Counted from the first letter of the stretch, positions 1-11,406 are shown. The stretch is DNA of 64,000 nucleotides from Hemileia vastatrix (GCA_030280995.1 JASXTE010000029.1:124001-188000); one strand, 5' to 3'. A program made the numbers and translations. The notes: generated from the letters alone by a model not told the origin.

Positions 1-112
1 AATCTGATCCGAGTGTTTCTTCCTGCCACTTGGACAGCAAAACCTTGAGCAAGAATTCAAACCTAATTGTTTAAGGCATGGAGTACATCACAAAAATGAG
101 GAGACATATTTT

Positions 113-118
113 TTTATT
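113..118 (-). terminator. Poly(A) signal of AP2S1
   Basis: The minus strand reads AATAAA about 100 bases beyond the AP2S1 stop codon. It is the first canonical signal downstream of that gene. The rest of positions 1-214 would be its 3' UTR and flank. Confidence 0.55.
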
Positions 119-214
119 TGTACAACTAACCAAACCGAAAATTTGTCTGGAAATAAACATTCTAGATCGGCTGGTGGATCTCATGGAATGACATAAGATT
201 GTGAATTTTTTTCT

Positions 215-708
215 TCATTCGAGAGAATTGTAAACCAGTAATTGCTTGAGTACTTTTGACTGACTTGTCTCTCGAATCTCACCAGCAAGGAACATCTCAT
301 CAACAACTGAGTAGACTTTGTAGAAATTAAAAACGAGATCCAATTCGCACACATTGTGGAAATATTCATTGAGAACTTCGACAAAATTGTGAATGGCTTC
401 AAGATATGCCAGATTGTTGTCACTCACATCGACACAAATGCAAAAGTAAAGACCAGCATACCTTCGATAGACTATCTTGAAGTTGCGAAATTCAACAAAA
501 TTGGTATGCTTGGCATCTCGAACAGTAACCACTGCGTGGACCTCTTCGATGAGTTTTTGTTTTTCGTCATCATCGAAATTCATGTACCATTTAGCGAGAC
601 GAGTCTTACCAGCTCGGTTTTGAATGAGTATAAAGCGAATCTGTTTTCATTGGCCATCAAAAGGTTATAGATATAATCATGTATCTTTAAAATCATTGAA
701 CTTACCAT
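215..708 (-). CDS. AP2S1: AP-2 complex subunit sigma
   Basis: Small sigma subunit of the AP-2 clathrin adaptor, which helps recognise dileucine cargo signals during endocytosis at the plasma membrane. Exon 1 holds only the ATG (706-708). A 65-bp intron (641-705, GTAAG donor, CAG acceptor) follows, and exon 2 is 640-215. The spliced product is 142 residues, exactly the family's length, and nearly the whole chain matches the very conserved animal protein, including [19 protein letters not shown] near the start and the [20 protein letters not shown] stretch. Splitting the gene right after the start Met is also common in animal orthologues. It lies head to head with COP1, with 269 bp between the two start codons. 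The AP-1 and AP-3 sigma subunits are longer and differ in these blocks. Confidence 0.97.
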
Positions 709-977
709 TATTGTAATTAATGTGACCAACAAATGACCAAGAAAAGGACAACCTAAACCCAGTCGAAATTCAGATTCAACGTAGCGCCTCTCACGGTGTA
801 CTTTGGTGAGACGCCCCCAGCGGTAAGACAGCGACACACTCTCAGCGCGCCAGCTGATTTAACTTGTCAGTCGCCATTTGTCACTATTTACCAATCCATG
901 TGATATATTTGGTCATAATATTCATCATAAATTCATCATCATCACTTTCAACAACAGTACTGTACATTTAACACGAT
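709..977. promoter_or_regulatory. Shared promoter region of AP2S1 and COP1
   Basis: This 269-bp gap separates the start codons of two divergent genes and must hold both 5' UTRs and both promoters. No TATA box is placed convincingly for either side. The stretch around 810-860 is more GC-rich than its flanks, which suits a TATA-less housekeeping promoter, though that is inference. Confidence 0.5.
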
Positions 978-3334
978 ATGGACCCGTCTGGGTCCAGAAA
1001 AAGAAAAGATTCTCCGGCTCATCCTCTCAATAGTGACTGGTTGAATGAAGCTTCTCGATCGAAAAGCAAAAAATTCAACTATCCTGATCTTTCAAAAGAT
1101 AATTACCTCAATGATTTCGTTTGTCCAATATGCTTTGAAGTTATAGATGAACCTCATGTCACAAAATGTGGTCACACTTTCTGTTTTAAATGTATCTCCT
1201 TGTCCCTTGGAAGGAGCAATCGATGCCCTGAATGCAGCAAATTTATTGATTCTATTTTTCCTAATTTACTTTGTAAGTTTCTATACCGTGTGTTTATGTA
1301 ATTTTCCATTGCGTTGTCATCACATATTGTTTAACCAAGTGTCTCACTAATTCTCTCATTTGTTCCTCGGTACACCATGGATAGTAAATGAAGTCATCTG
1401 CAAACAAAGACGGACGATGATTCAAAACAAGATTGAATCATTCAGCAATGTAAGTTCGATTGTAAGTACTCTGTTTGGATTTATAATTTAATTATATTTT
1501 GATACTTTTAGCACTCGCAGCTAAATGAAATTCACAACTTGATTGAAAAGAAGTCATCATCGATGAGTATTGAAGATGTCAATAACTTAATTGCGTCCCT
1601 GAAAAGGCACAAATACTCACTTGAACAGGTAAATATTGTATGATATTTGTTGATTTACTTATTCTCAAAATTCTCATTATTTCATTTAGACATCTCGTGC
1701 TGTTCAAGTTGATCTAATAAAGGACTTTTTGATGGATCTACGGAAGAAAAAACAGCAACAGTTGGATCAAGTCAAATGTGAACTTTCTTTGGTTGAAGAT
1801 GACATCAAACGTGTCGATGAAATATACATTAAGAATAGTGATAATAGTACGGTTAAAGCTGCTGAAACATCGGAAGTTTCTCCCGGGTGTATAGCTGATC
1901 ATCCCAAAAGTTTGGATGCTTCAACTTTAACCAACTCGTCAATCAGTGTCGACTCAACCAATGATGGTGCTTGTAAAGATGTATTGACATTAAATTCACC
2001 TGAACCTTCATCTTCTAACGTAATGAATGTCAATGATGATGTCACCGCATTCAATCGGCAATTTGTACTATCGAGCACATTCACAGAGTCACTGGAGCGA
2101 AAAAAGAAGAAACTAAACAGTCACTTTGATTTGTTGGAAAATTGTTATTTTACCACCCGACGTTCATGTTTAATTATACCCAATGATGATGAAAATGCTC
2201 ATAAAACTAGTTTGTTGGAATTTGAGAAGTCTCTTGGTAAATTCACTGCATTCACCAAAATTCGCCCACTCGCAACACTCAACTATGAAATGTTCTCCTC
2301 GTCCAGCATTGTTTCAACTATCGAGTTTGATAGAGATAATGAATTTTTCGCCATCGCTGGCGTCACTAAGAAAATCAAGTTGTTTGAATACTCTTCAGTT
2401 GTTCGTGATTCGCTGGACATTCACTATCCGGTTGTCGAGATGGAAGGTGATTCAAAAGTCACTTGCATTAGTTGGAATAGTTACCTGAAAAACATCATGG
2501 CTTCTTGCGACTACGATGGAAGAGTAACCATTTGGGATGCCAGTGCTTACACCAAGTTGAACAGTTGGCAAGAACACCGAAAACGATGTTGGTCAGTCGA
2601 TTACAACAAAGTTGACACCAAAATTGTGGCATCTGCTTCGGATGATTCAACTGTCATGCTTTGGTCAACGGACATGGCTTACTCTGTAGGTAAAATTGAA
2701 GCTGCCACCAATGTTTGCAGTGTCAAATTTAATCCTTGTGAAAAGGAAAACTTGGCTTTCGGCTCGGCTGATCACTGTGTATACAATTATGATCTTAGAA
2801 ATCTTAAATCACCTGTTAATGTTTTCAAAGAACACACCAAGGCTGTTTCCTATGTAAAGTTCTTAAATCGTCATGAACTTGTATCTGCTTCAACTGATTC
2901 TCTACTAAAACTCTGGTCACTCAAAGAAGGATATTGTCAACGATCATTCAAAGGTCACATTAATGAAATTAATTTCGTCGGTTTGACGACTTCTGGTGAT
3001 TACATTGGATGCGGCAGTGAAAATAATTCTCTTTATATTTACTACAAAGGTGTTCCCAGGCATGTGTTATCATTTCAATTTGACTCTTCAAGACAAATGG
3101 TAAGTGTTATTCTTTTATTCATCGTTCCATCATTGACTCTTCTTGTAACTCCTCTTCATCTCAGGGCGAAGAAAGTGATTTTGTCTCGGCCATATCTTGG
3201 AGAGATGGTACTAACGTTATTGCAGCTGCTAATAGCCAAGGTGTCATCAAGGTAATCAAAGAAATTTTCTTCCTCAGAATCATTTGTAACTTTTGATTGT
3301 TTTCTTTCAATTACAGATTTTAGAACTTGTGTAG
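978..3334 (+). CDS. COP1: E3 ubiquitin ligase COP1 (RFWD2)
   Basis: RING-type ubiquitin ligase that targets transcription factors and other substrates, in animals usually with DET1/DDB1 or Tribbles. Six exons: 978-1272, 1385-1449, 1512-1628, 1690-3099, 3165-3251 and 3317-3334. All junctions are GT-AG and in phase, giving 663 residues against about 730 in vertebrates. The C3HC4 RING finger spans residues 49-86 (CPIC, CGHTFC, CPEC). A predicted coiled coil follows at about 100-195, then a Ser/Asp-rich linker, then WD40 repeats from about residue 320 to the end, including [12 protein letters not shown] and [12 protein letters not shown] blades. The final exon encodes only ILELV and the stop, like the C-terminus of known COP1. 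The N-terminus is short and lacks the long Gly/Ser extension of mammals. Confidence 0.96.
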
Positions 3335-3510
3335 CAACTTAATTATTTACAAATAATCCTCAACATTCCAGCTCATTCATGGCATCATGACCTCAGATCG
3401 ATTCGGTTCACTATGGATAGTTTACTAGATCCGTTACTATGAACCATTGATAATTGTCATATCCTCAGCTATCTAGAAAATTAAACTGTAGAATAACTAG
3501 ACAATTGTAA

Positions 3511-3516
3511 AATAAA
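3511..3516 (+). terminator. Poly(A) signal of COP1
   Basis: AATAAA lies 177 bases past the COP1 stop codon, in an AT-rich 3' UTR. Confidence 0.6.
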
Positions 3517-4587
3517 GATTTATCAATTTCATTTTTCGCATCACTCGATGTCCTTTCCGCTGCTGGACATCTCGTTCGCGGTTCATATGAATGATTTTAT
3601 CAACTTCGGATTAAAGAACAACCATCATTGATGTTATATGAAAATCCGACAAAACACCGTGCAATCTTAATCTCATTCGTTGCATGTTTATAATACAAAT
3701 GTTCCTCGTAATATGTAAGCAGTAATGAGAACTTCAAATTGAGATGTTTACCGTTGGTATTGGAGTGTAAATAAGTTCAAACAAGCAATATCCAGATGAG
3801 AATATGATCTGGTTCGGGAAAGTAAAGAATGTTATGTTTGTCCTTTCATTTAATGATGTACCTGACCCTATGGTGAAAGCATTCTTTTCTCCATTGATAA
3901 AGGATCACTTGAAATTGTGAGTTGAATGTTCTTCCACCGAGGGAAGTTTGGACAGATGGACATCGACAATTGAATTAGGTGTAATGGTCTGAGTCTTAGT
4001 GTAGATCTCATGTCAAAAGTCAACTCAAGTCACTTTGCCTCAAGTGTAATTAATGAAAGATCTCATGAGAACTGAGAAACAGAGCTGAGATGGTCAAGTT
4101 GGACCGAGGAGTGGCATCAAAATGTTAAAAGAGTTGTAGGATTGTTCAGTACACATCGCTTTGGCCAATGACTTATGGTGACAAAACAAACAGTTGTCAA
4201 TAGAAACAAGAATTGAAGTAAGATGATCTCCACTTAATTGTCTGATAATTGTACACACAATGCCGTGTTATGAGTCACATGTCACTCGACTTCGACTTCG
4301 AATTCGCCTCCGGTCAGGTTCATTTGATTGATTGACTCATTCAAGTGGACATCTTTCCTTTTTTTCGCATTTGTTCGTTCTTTCATCCAGTCTCTTCGTC
4401 CTGTTCTCTCCAAAGAACACTCTCGCCTGCCAATTGTACTGAGGCGACTCGAGGCGAATGAAGAAGCCCGAACAATCTGAACTTACTTACACTCGGAACA
4501 ATGTGAAAGCAACTCACCTGCAGTGAGGAATAAACTTTTGTTTGCACAATATTTTACTGTGTTCATTCGACTACTACTAATTTCGTG
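3517..4587. other. Intergenic stretch, no gene seen
   Basis: AT-rich sequence between COP1 and the first cysteine-rich secreted gene. Only short open frames occur, none with splice context or a recognisable product. The last 200 bases should hold the promoter of the downstream gene. I cannot place a TATA box with confidence. Confidence 0.5.
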
Positions 4588-7105
4588 ATGAATAAATCTT
4601 TTCTTCGTCTTCTCACTCTGTCTGTCCAGACTGTCATCATTATTTCCGGTAAGAACTTTAGCGATATTTTTCCTCGATTTTTTCAAGCAGCAATGTGAAT
4701 GGTCTATTGTTGAAACTTGAAAAGACAAAACTATGTTGATTTGAAAGTGATTGGTATCAGATTGATATAGCATGTCTTATGAACATCATTTTGAGAAAGA
4801 ATATCAGATCGAAGGAAAATCAAGACACAAGTTTGGTTGTCTATTAATCGATAGAATTGATTAATGAATCTGTTTCTGGTAAAAATCGAGTCTACATGAG
4901 AGGATTACATGAGTGAATTAGTTGGATGATGAACTCAAGATGAGCGAGAGAAATGAATATTCGAAATAGTGAACATAAGCGTCAGTCGAGGACTAATTGA
5001 ATCAAATAAACAGCTAATTAAAGCATGATTCGATGTTAAGAGTTATGTCATGACACGCACATGAGGGGCAAAAGGATTACAGTAATAATTGAGCAAGCGA
5101 GTTCTCACCGATCTTCCTGAGTAGACCAGTTTTTCTGACTCATGACAGAACTCGATTGTATCGAATTACAGCATATACCTTTGTCAAGGTACCATTTGCG
5201 GTGAAGTCGAGGATTGAATCAATAACAGGCACAACATTTCATCTTTAACTCCATGCAATTGCTAAAGGTCTGTTTTGCCTTTGCACCAACTTTCATTTGG
5301 TTTCATTTTTTGTTCATTGTAACGCGTGAGTCGAATGATCGGACTTTCCAACTGCCAACTCATTCGACTTGAGTACAAGTAGAACTCTCTTCACTCCAAA
5401 CATATTCACATTCACTTGATATTCACTAACACCACTGCTAATGAATTCATTGGTATGGAAAATGTGTACTCACAACACATTCACACAACACAGATGCCCT
5501 CATCGTTGGCAGAAAAATGTCTTACTCATTGACTTTTTCATTTGCCAGTATTCAAATTACCCGTTTCAATTGGCCAAAATTTGAAGTCGACGAAGATAGT
5601 TCCAACTTGTCACTTGTCCGAATTCGACTCATGCCTCGGCAAGATAAAGTCAGTCATGGAGTCTGATGACCTGGCCTTTGCATCCAATATGAGTCAATTG
5701 AAGTCTGCTTGCAAGTGAGTATCAGTTGGTTTGTAAATTTTATTCCATCACAATTTACTGACGCGTGTACCCATCTATTGACTCACCAGAGATCTGCAGG
5801 AAGGTGTTTGGTGTGCAGATGATCACATGAAACGTTGTGTTTCTCGCAATCAGAAGCAAGTGTTTGAAGAAATTGTCCAAGGATCAAGGGAAACAATCAA
5901 TCGACTCTGTCTTCCTGGACCAGTTCAACGAGGTGAGTTGATGACTTTTTCTGCCAAATCTGTTGTTTCTTTTTCCTGTCTTCTCACTTCAGTGTCATAT
6001 GTAAGTTGTCACAGTTGTCATTTGGTAACTTGTTTTCTTTTTTCCACCGGCAAGATTACCTTCGTTTTTCGAGTTGCTACAGAGATATTGCCAAATCGGA
6101 AGCAAAGTGTGGACTTATGTTACGAAAGTTACAAGAGATGGACATTCAAATGAGCCACTCGGATCAATCCAGCATCGAAAAAGATTTGCAAAGATTTTGC
6201 TGGTGAGTAGAAAGAAACAACTGACAGTGCCAACAAATAGCGAATTCGAAAGAAGAGAAGAACAAAAGTCCACCAAAGTACTTTTTTCTTGTCACATGTT
6301 TGCATCTGCTCTTTTTTCTTGTCTTTTTCTGTGTAAATTTGGACCTGACATTAGCATGAAATAGTGAATCCTAGTCTATTTTAAAATCGAGGGTCATGTC
6401 ACTGAAGAACAAAGTCACTTCACATGAGATGGACATTGTCTTTGACTGGACACTGTCGTATATTTGCAAAATGAATGATATTGCATGAAAATTTTGCGAC
6501 ATTTGCGACTTACCAGTGTCTGTGGCAATGGAGACATGAGTTGTGAAACAAGAACAAAATGACCCCTTGCCTCTAGTACAAGAGTGTAGATAGTTGATAC
6601 TAGTGAAATTCGACACTATCGCCATGTTCAAAGGAGTCAATAACAACTGATTTGGCTGATTCGACTGATTCTTTTTTTTCACCTGTATCATCATCACCAT
6701 ACAGTGCGTTCAGTCGGGCTTACAAATGTCAAGGTAGGTAAAACACCTGAGTTCTTCAAGTTCTATTAGTTCTGTTTGTCTTATTAATCTCCCTATTTAA
6801 TTTTGTGACTAATTCCAGTTGAACATATGCGTATTGACCATCAAAAGTGTGGATCTGAAGCTGTCAAGTTTTTTCAAACTAATATCGAAGCGATTTCTAA
6901 TTCACTGATACACCGACACTGCACCGACTTTGCCTTCAAGTGCGATGCTCATTCACTCTACGATTCGATGACAAGTGGCCAAGAAAATGTTCAACCATTT
7001 TGTTTTCATTTCAACGGTATGACTGGAATTTCATATTTAATGCTGAAAATTCTTAATGTATTCTGGAACCTTCAATTTGTTTTCCATTCGACATTTGTTC
7101 GATAA
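4588..7105 (+). CDS. Secreted cysteine-rich protein, unknown function
   Basis: Six exons fit in phase: 4588-4648, 5549-5714, 5790-5932, 6055-6202, 6705-6733 and 6819-7105 (277 residues). Exon 1 encodes a hydrophobic signal peptide (MNKSFLRLLTLSV...). The mature chain has many spaced cysteines, including FDSC, WCADDHMKRC, INRLC, a CC-x7-C motif and HQKCGSEA, with amphipathic helical stretches between them. This layout resembles the lineage-expanded secreted or hemolymph-type proteins of arthropods, but I cannot name the family. It carries the same CC-x7-C module as the gene just downstream. The 3' end is uncertain. Reading through exon 6 ends at TAA 7103-7105, overlapping an AATAAA signal. A GT at 7017 could instead splice to sequence around 7200-7525 or 7750-7802. 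Confidence 0.72.
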
Positions 7106-7109
7106 TAAA
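7104..7109 (+). terminator. Possible poly(A) signal overlapping a stop codon
   Basis: AATAAA shares two bases with the TAA stop at 7103-7105. It supports ending the upstream gene here, but the alternative 3' exons are not excluded. Confidence 0.4.
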
Positions 7110-7189
7110 ATGTTAATTCGATTGATAACACATTTGACTCATATTTGTTCGGAATGTGATTGTGAAAGTTCTATCTTGACAATGAAGAT

Positions 7190-7525
7190 CTTTGTGCAAG
7201 TTGTGCGAAGTAAATCTGTATACTTTCGATTGTGCGAGGACACTAGTATTACTCATGCCATGGACAAGCGAAAAGATGAAAAATATCTAAAGAATAGGTG
7301 TAATTTTAAGGAGCTTTTAGTGAGACAGATATCACCATGTTTGCCTGAAAAATATACAACTTTGACCAAATTGACAGATACATTCCATGTTAATAGAGAG
7401 TTTAATTATAAAAAGAAATCTGTAATCGGGACTTTTGTTTACGGCAAAATGATGCTGAGATTGTCAGTTGTGATCCTCAATTGGTTCAGTTCGACGAATC
7501 TACGTTCATTGATCGCTCCATCTGA
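7190..7525 (+). pseudogene. Coding-like block with a broken frame
   Basis: One frame is open from about 7056 and reads like protein between about 7190 and 7410 (for example CEDTSITHAMDKRKDEKYLK and SPCLPEKYTTLTKLTDTF). After a run of five A at 7410-7414 the protein-like reading moves to another frame (RDFCLRQNDAEIVSCDPQLV) and ends at TGA 7523-7525. One extra A would join the two. It could be the last exon of the preceding gene with a base error, or a decayed neighbouring copy. A weak acceptor at about 7200 is in phase with the donor at 7017. Confidence 0.35.
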
Positions 7526-7836
7526 GCAAAATCAAGGACAGGGTCAGGGTTTTCTCTCTTTCCTCTCTTTTTAGCCTGATGCAAGTGTTCGGTCGATTCT
7601 GCGTATTCATCAGAACATTCCTGTGCAGGGAAGTAGTCCTTTCCATGCAACTTGATTGACAGCTAAACGTGGTTTTCGAATACTTTGAAATTACATTTGT
7701 TGGTTTGACTTGGATTGAAATCAATCAATTATCTCGACTGATTGTCCAGACCCGACTCCTGGGGCCAAAAAAACGTCGAGGATATTAATTGAATTCTCAT
7801 GAAATTGTGTGGGATCAGCATAACTGACCTTGCAAG

Positions 7837-8289
7837 ATGAACAATCGAATGATGCTGGTTCCTTTGTTGATGACCCTGATCATCGGGGTCGAATCGATTT
7901 CAGGTAACATGTTGGGTAATATCTACATGTGCAGTCCATCTGCTGAATATGTGGTCAACGAGTGCCACCACATTTACGAAGAAGAACGATATGAATTCGG
8001 TCGTGACTACTGTTGCATTTATGCAAAATTTCGTGAATGTTTACGTGAAAGGTTGGCCATCGCATGCAGAAGATCTATTCAGCAGTTAGTAGATGCCAAA
8101 TTAGGCCTGACCAGGCCACGAGATTGTCTCGGTGTTTACTATCCGTCAGCCTGGTGCTGGTTCTTTTACAATGTTTACCTTCTCGCCATCGTTGTCGGCA
8201 TAATTGGACTGTCAATTGTTGCCACGATCGTCTTGTGCTGCTATCGATGTTTAACTAGAATGTTTCCAGCAAACGTCGATCAGAAGTGA
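7837..8289 (+). CDS. Small cysteine-rich single-pass membrane protein
   Basis: Intact single-exon frame of 150 residues. Residues 1-22 are a signal peptide. An ectodomain follows with eight cysteines at 32, 43, 59, 60, 68, 77, 97 and 107. A transmembrane helix spans about 110-135, with a short basic cytosolic tail (CYRCLTRMF...). The core DYCCIYAKFREC has the same CC-x7-C spacing as the RFCCAFSRAYKC segment of the multi-exon gene just upstream, so the two probably arose by tandem duplication of one domain, this copy gaining a membrane anchor. No known family is recognised. The start is the first Met of a textbook signal sequence. Confidence 0.75.
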   Translation: MNNRMMLVPLLMTLIIGVESISGNMLGNIYMCSPSAEYVVNECHHIYEEERYEFGRDYCCIYAKFRECLRERLAIACRRSIQQLVDAKLGLTRPRDCLGVYYPSAWCWFFYNVYLLAIVVGIIGLSIVATIVLCCYRCLTRMFPANVDQK

Positions 8290-9142
8290 CCGAAAGGATA
8301 TCAAGTCAGTTTATGAATCAACAACAGGAGATAAGTAACTTGTAAGAAGTATTATCAAGAGCTATCAATCAATCAATAATTTTACCCACATGGAAACTGT
8401 GAACAGTCTGTTCATATGGTCAACCAAACACCGCTCATTAGCTTAAACTGAAGAACAATTCACCACGGTTTCAAAGTTATTCCTTGTCATCACAAACCAA
8501 CAAGTTCTATCGAGACGGTGTTTGACATCGTCCATCACCTGTACAGTGAGAAGCATCAAATTATTGGCCAATCGATGAGAAAACTTGTCAATCAACTAAT
8601 AACATGTTGTGCGACTGTGAATCTTCCGAAAGCAAATTAATCACAATGCAAAGTCGTATTTTATCTTCCATTTCAAGAGTAAAAAACAAGTCTATTGCAA
8701 ACTAAATTGTATCCTGTGTTGTTAATTCTGAAAAATTATCCAAACTGTTATTAGAACTCATTAGTTGACCAAAAAGAACATGTTGCCAAAGAATATATAA
8801 AAAGAATAAAAAATGAATTATGTTTATTTATCAAAAGTAGTTCACAGTTGAAATGCCATTTGTATTGTCATTGTTGTTAACTATGGTTATAATTTGCACA
8901 TTTCAAAGACCATTAAAATTAAGTTAGTCGGTAGGTAAGAATCTGACGTCTAGTAAACTTGGTAGTGGCCACTATGACTGCTACAACTAATTTGCAAAGT
9001 TATGCTTCCACCTCTGGAGTGAATAATTTTGGCCACTGGATCAGTTGAAATGTCAATTTTGACTAATTTGACCGATCACATGTGTCCGCTGAGACCAACG
9101 TCATGTGAAACGGTATCCATATCTCCTCAGTCCTAACTAAAG
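8290..9142. other. Intergenic stretch with a downstream poly(A) signal
   Basis: Holds the 3' UTR of the preceding gene, with AATAAA at 8805-8810, then AT-rich sequence leading into the next promoter. No convincing open frame was seen. Confidence 0.5.
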
Positions 9143-9150
9143 TATAAATA
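9143..9150 (+). promoter_or_regulatory. TATA box
   Basis: TATAAATA lies 60 bases before the ATG at 9211, preceding a pyrimidine-rich TCTTTCTCTCTG stretch that could hold the start site. This is the clearest TATA box in the window and supports transcription of the downstream gene. Confidence 0.6.
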
Positions 9151-9210
9151 TCAAGTCTTTCTCTCTGACAAGTCACATCATACCGTCAACTTCATAAGAT
9201 CATCATCATC

Positions 9211-9826
9211 ATGCCATCATTCCATGTTACCATCATGACCACTTACCGACGAGTTCACATCAGAGTGAATCAGATGTTAGACTTCCAACATCATTGGAAT
9301 CAGATGAATCTCCTCATCTCTCACACCATTGAATTACTATCGTTGGTGGCATTATTTGGAATAATTATATACAGTGCAATTGATTTAACCACGGATTTTC
9401 AATTGTTTAAATTATTGACTATTTTGTCATTTGGTTGCATCTTCAAAATTTGGTTCGTTGACAACATGTCCATTTGTTTTGAAAGTGACTCAACACAACA
9501 GTTGATAGAAGCATTCGACCATCTATCTACAACAATGTGATTATCTTATTTCAATTATCCAGAATCTGCATCATTAATCTTTTTAAAGCTGCCAATAAAG
9601 TTAATTTGATGAATTTTACTTTTTTGTCTCTTTCACACAAATTAGTTCGAAATCTGCCATCCCTGACCAAGCTTGGCTTAAGATAATGTCAATGCTCCAT
9701 AATGGATGGCTTATTTCCATTATTATGCAAATAATTATTGTCAACAATTGTACTAGTCGAAAATTGTTAGCTGCTATGGCCGGAGAGTATATTTTTTGCA
9801 CATCCAGATTGATATTCGTTAGTTGA
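9211..9826 (+). CDS. Small multi-span membrane protein, possibly a partial gustatory-type receptor
   Basis: Two exons (9211-9536 and 9646-9826) join in phase across a 109-bp GT-AG intron, giving 168 residues. Hydrophobic helices lie at about 40-57, 65-82 and 132-148, with a weaker one at the C-terminus. The sparse, Leu/Ile-rich composition and the loop between helices 2 and 3 recall the C-terminal half of arthropod gustatory receptor-like chemoreceptors, which usually have seven spans and about 350-450 residues. The typical closing TY-x-hydrophobic motif is not evident. It may be a 5'-truncated receptor or a distinct small protein. The TATA box just upstream argues that this short form is transcribed. 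Confidence 0.5.
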
Positions 9827-10553
9827 TCGCCACTTCATTGGTCGATTTTAAAACCAAACTTAAGCTTGAAGTTCACTCAATCCAAGACTTTGAGCTAACC
9901 TCCAAGGTAAATCAATGATAAAGTGTCTGGGTAAAACATAGTTTTTCATAAAACATAATTATGTACATTTTATCGTCAGTTGGACGGATAAAGGCAAAAA
10001 ATTCCAGATGGTGAAAAAAAGCTTTCAATACAAATCCACAACAATCCTCTGAGCCTGACTTTCATCCAGAAGTGTCTACTCCTTGGTGTTGTCATTGTGC
10101 GAATAAATCAATTTAAAAGTTAGTCTTTCTCAGGTGAATGTGCTTTTTTCTACATTAATTAACCCTCGATATCAATTAGGCAGGCAAAAAGTATCAATTC
10201 GGGTGAGGATGTTTATTGAGCACTGACATGCAACATCATGAGACTGTTGCACACCTAAGATGCCTCTCATCAGTTGTGGATGGAGGAAAAAGGTACACAG
10301 TTAACCCGACAGATGTGAGTTTATCATCACTTGACTAGGTCATACTTCTCATGGCAACGTGAAGATTACACGTTGAGAAGAATGAGAAGAATGAGAAAAA
10401 GGGAAAAGTGAGAAGAAGAATGGCGATCGAACGACATCTTCGTCTTACCATTTGATCGGGCTTCTTTTCATTATTTATCGATCTGGTAATCGACTTAGTC
10501 ATCCAATCTCATCAACTCATGGACACTTGTGGATCTTGTATGACAGACGTAAG
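9827..10553. other. Intergenic stretch, no gene seen
   Basis: AT-rich sequence with GA-rich bases near 10380-10420 upstream of the C2-domain gene. No supported frame or element was seen, apart from upstream codons in frame with the next gene. Confidence 0.45.
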
Positions 10554-11303
10554 ATGAAGTGTTTTCAATGGTTCACTTCATGTTTATTCCTGACCTTTGT
10601 GATGGAATGTATTTGTGTTCATCAATTGACGACGAGTGAATCATTATTTTCACAAGATTTTTTGTATAAACAGTGTCAACACATTGCCAAGTACGACACA
10701 GATCTATTTTTTTACACCTACAGAACAATCGAACATGGCTGTACTGTCTATTGCTACTGGCTCAAGTCACAGTTTCATGAAGGTTTTTTTGACTCCACTG
10801 TCAACAAAGTCTACTACAACAATGGCAAAAGGTGTAAAGACACGAGTCACATCTGCGAGTATGGACAATGCATTCATTCCAACGATACTGAACTGTTCAA
10901 GTCATCTACAACCAAAAGTCCAATTGTCCTCACTGATTTTGGTCGAGTTATAATCGAATTCAAAGACGGTTTTTTCATGAAGGAAGATTCTAACGGTTCC
11001 AAGGGAGACCCATTCATTCTCTTTCGTCACAAGGGCAAAGTTTACAAGACCAGGATAAAGAAAAATACATTCAATCCAACATACAACGAGGAATTTACTG
11101 TTGCTGAAAAATTCTCCATCGATGACACAATCGACATTCACGTTCAAGACAAAGATAAATACAGTAGAGATGATCGCCTGGGCCAAGTTAATATTAAACT
11201 GCGAGACATTGTTCAAAACGGTAATAGTGGATCCATAATCAGATATCCGGTTGGTGACAATTACGATTGGCTGGACATCCGAGTCACCTGGCAGCCGGTG
11301 TGA
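10554..11303 (+). CDS. Secreted protein with a Cys-rich domain and a C2 domain
   Basis: Single exon, 249 residues. I take the Met at 10554 because a signal peptide (MKCFQWFTSCLFLTFVMECI) follows; the open frame extends 34 codons further upstream without such a signal. Residues about 41-106 carry cysteines 41, 63, 67, 94, 101 and 106 in a GC-x3-C, NGKRC, C-x4-C order. That order resembles the ADAMTS-type cysteine-rich motif reused in tick ixostatin-like salivary proteins. Residues about 130-247 form a C2 domain with GDPFILF, a Lys-rich strand, NPTYNEEF and the acidic loop DKDKYSRDDRLG. C2 domains are normally cytosolic Ca2+/phospholipid binders, so a secreted one is unusual. A role in extracellular lipid binding or in saliva is inference. 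Confidence 0.8.
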   Translation: MKCFQWFTSCLFLTFVMECICVHQLTTSESLFSQDFLYKQCQHIAKYDTDLFFYTYRTIEHGCTVYCYWLKSQFHEGFFDSTVNKVYYNNGKRCKDTSHICEYGQCIHSNDTELFKSSTTKSPIVLTDFGRVIIEFKDGFFMKEDSNGSKGDPFILFRHKGKVYKTRIKKNTFNPTYNEEFTVAEKFSIDDTIDIHVQDKDKYSRDDRLGQVNIKLRDIVQNGNSGSIIRYPVGDNYDWLDIRVTWQPV

Positions 11304-11406
11304 CTAACTGACTGACCCACTGACTTACAATAGTAGTGAAAACAACTCATCCGATTTAGCAGAAATTATCATTTAATCAATCATCTTTTTGATATGTCTA
11401 CTTACC

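Noticed and set aside
4483..4773. Open frame of 96 codons on the minus strand
   Set aside because: It overlaps the signal-peptide exon of the + strand gene, and its product has no recognisable feature.
7750..7802. Possible final exon of the cysteine-rich gene
   Set aside because: The phase fits, but the 17 codons look arbitrary and an in-frame stop with a poly(A) signal lies earlier. I keep it only as an alternative.
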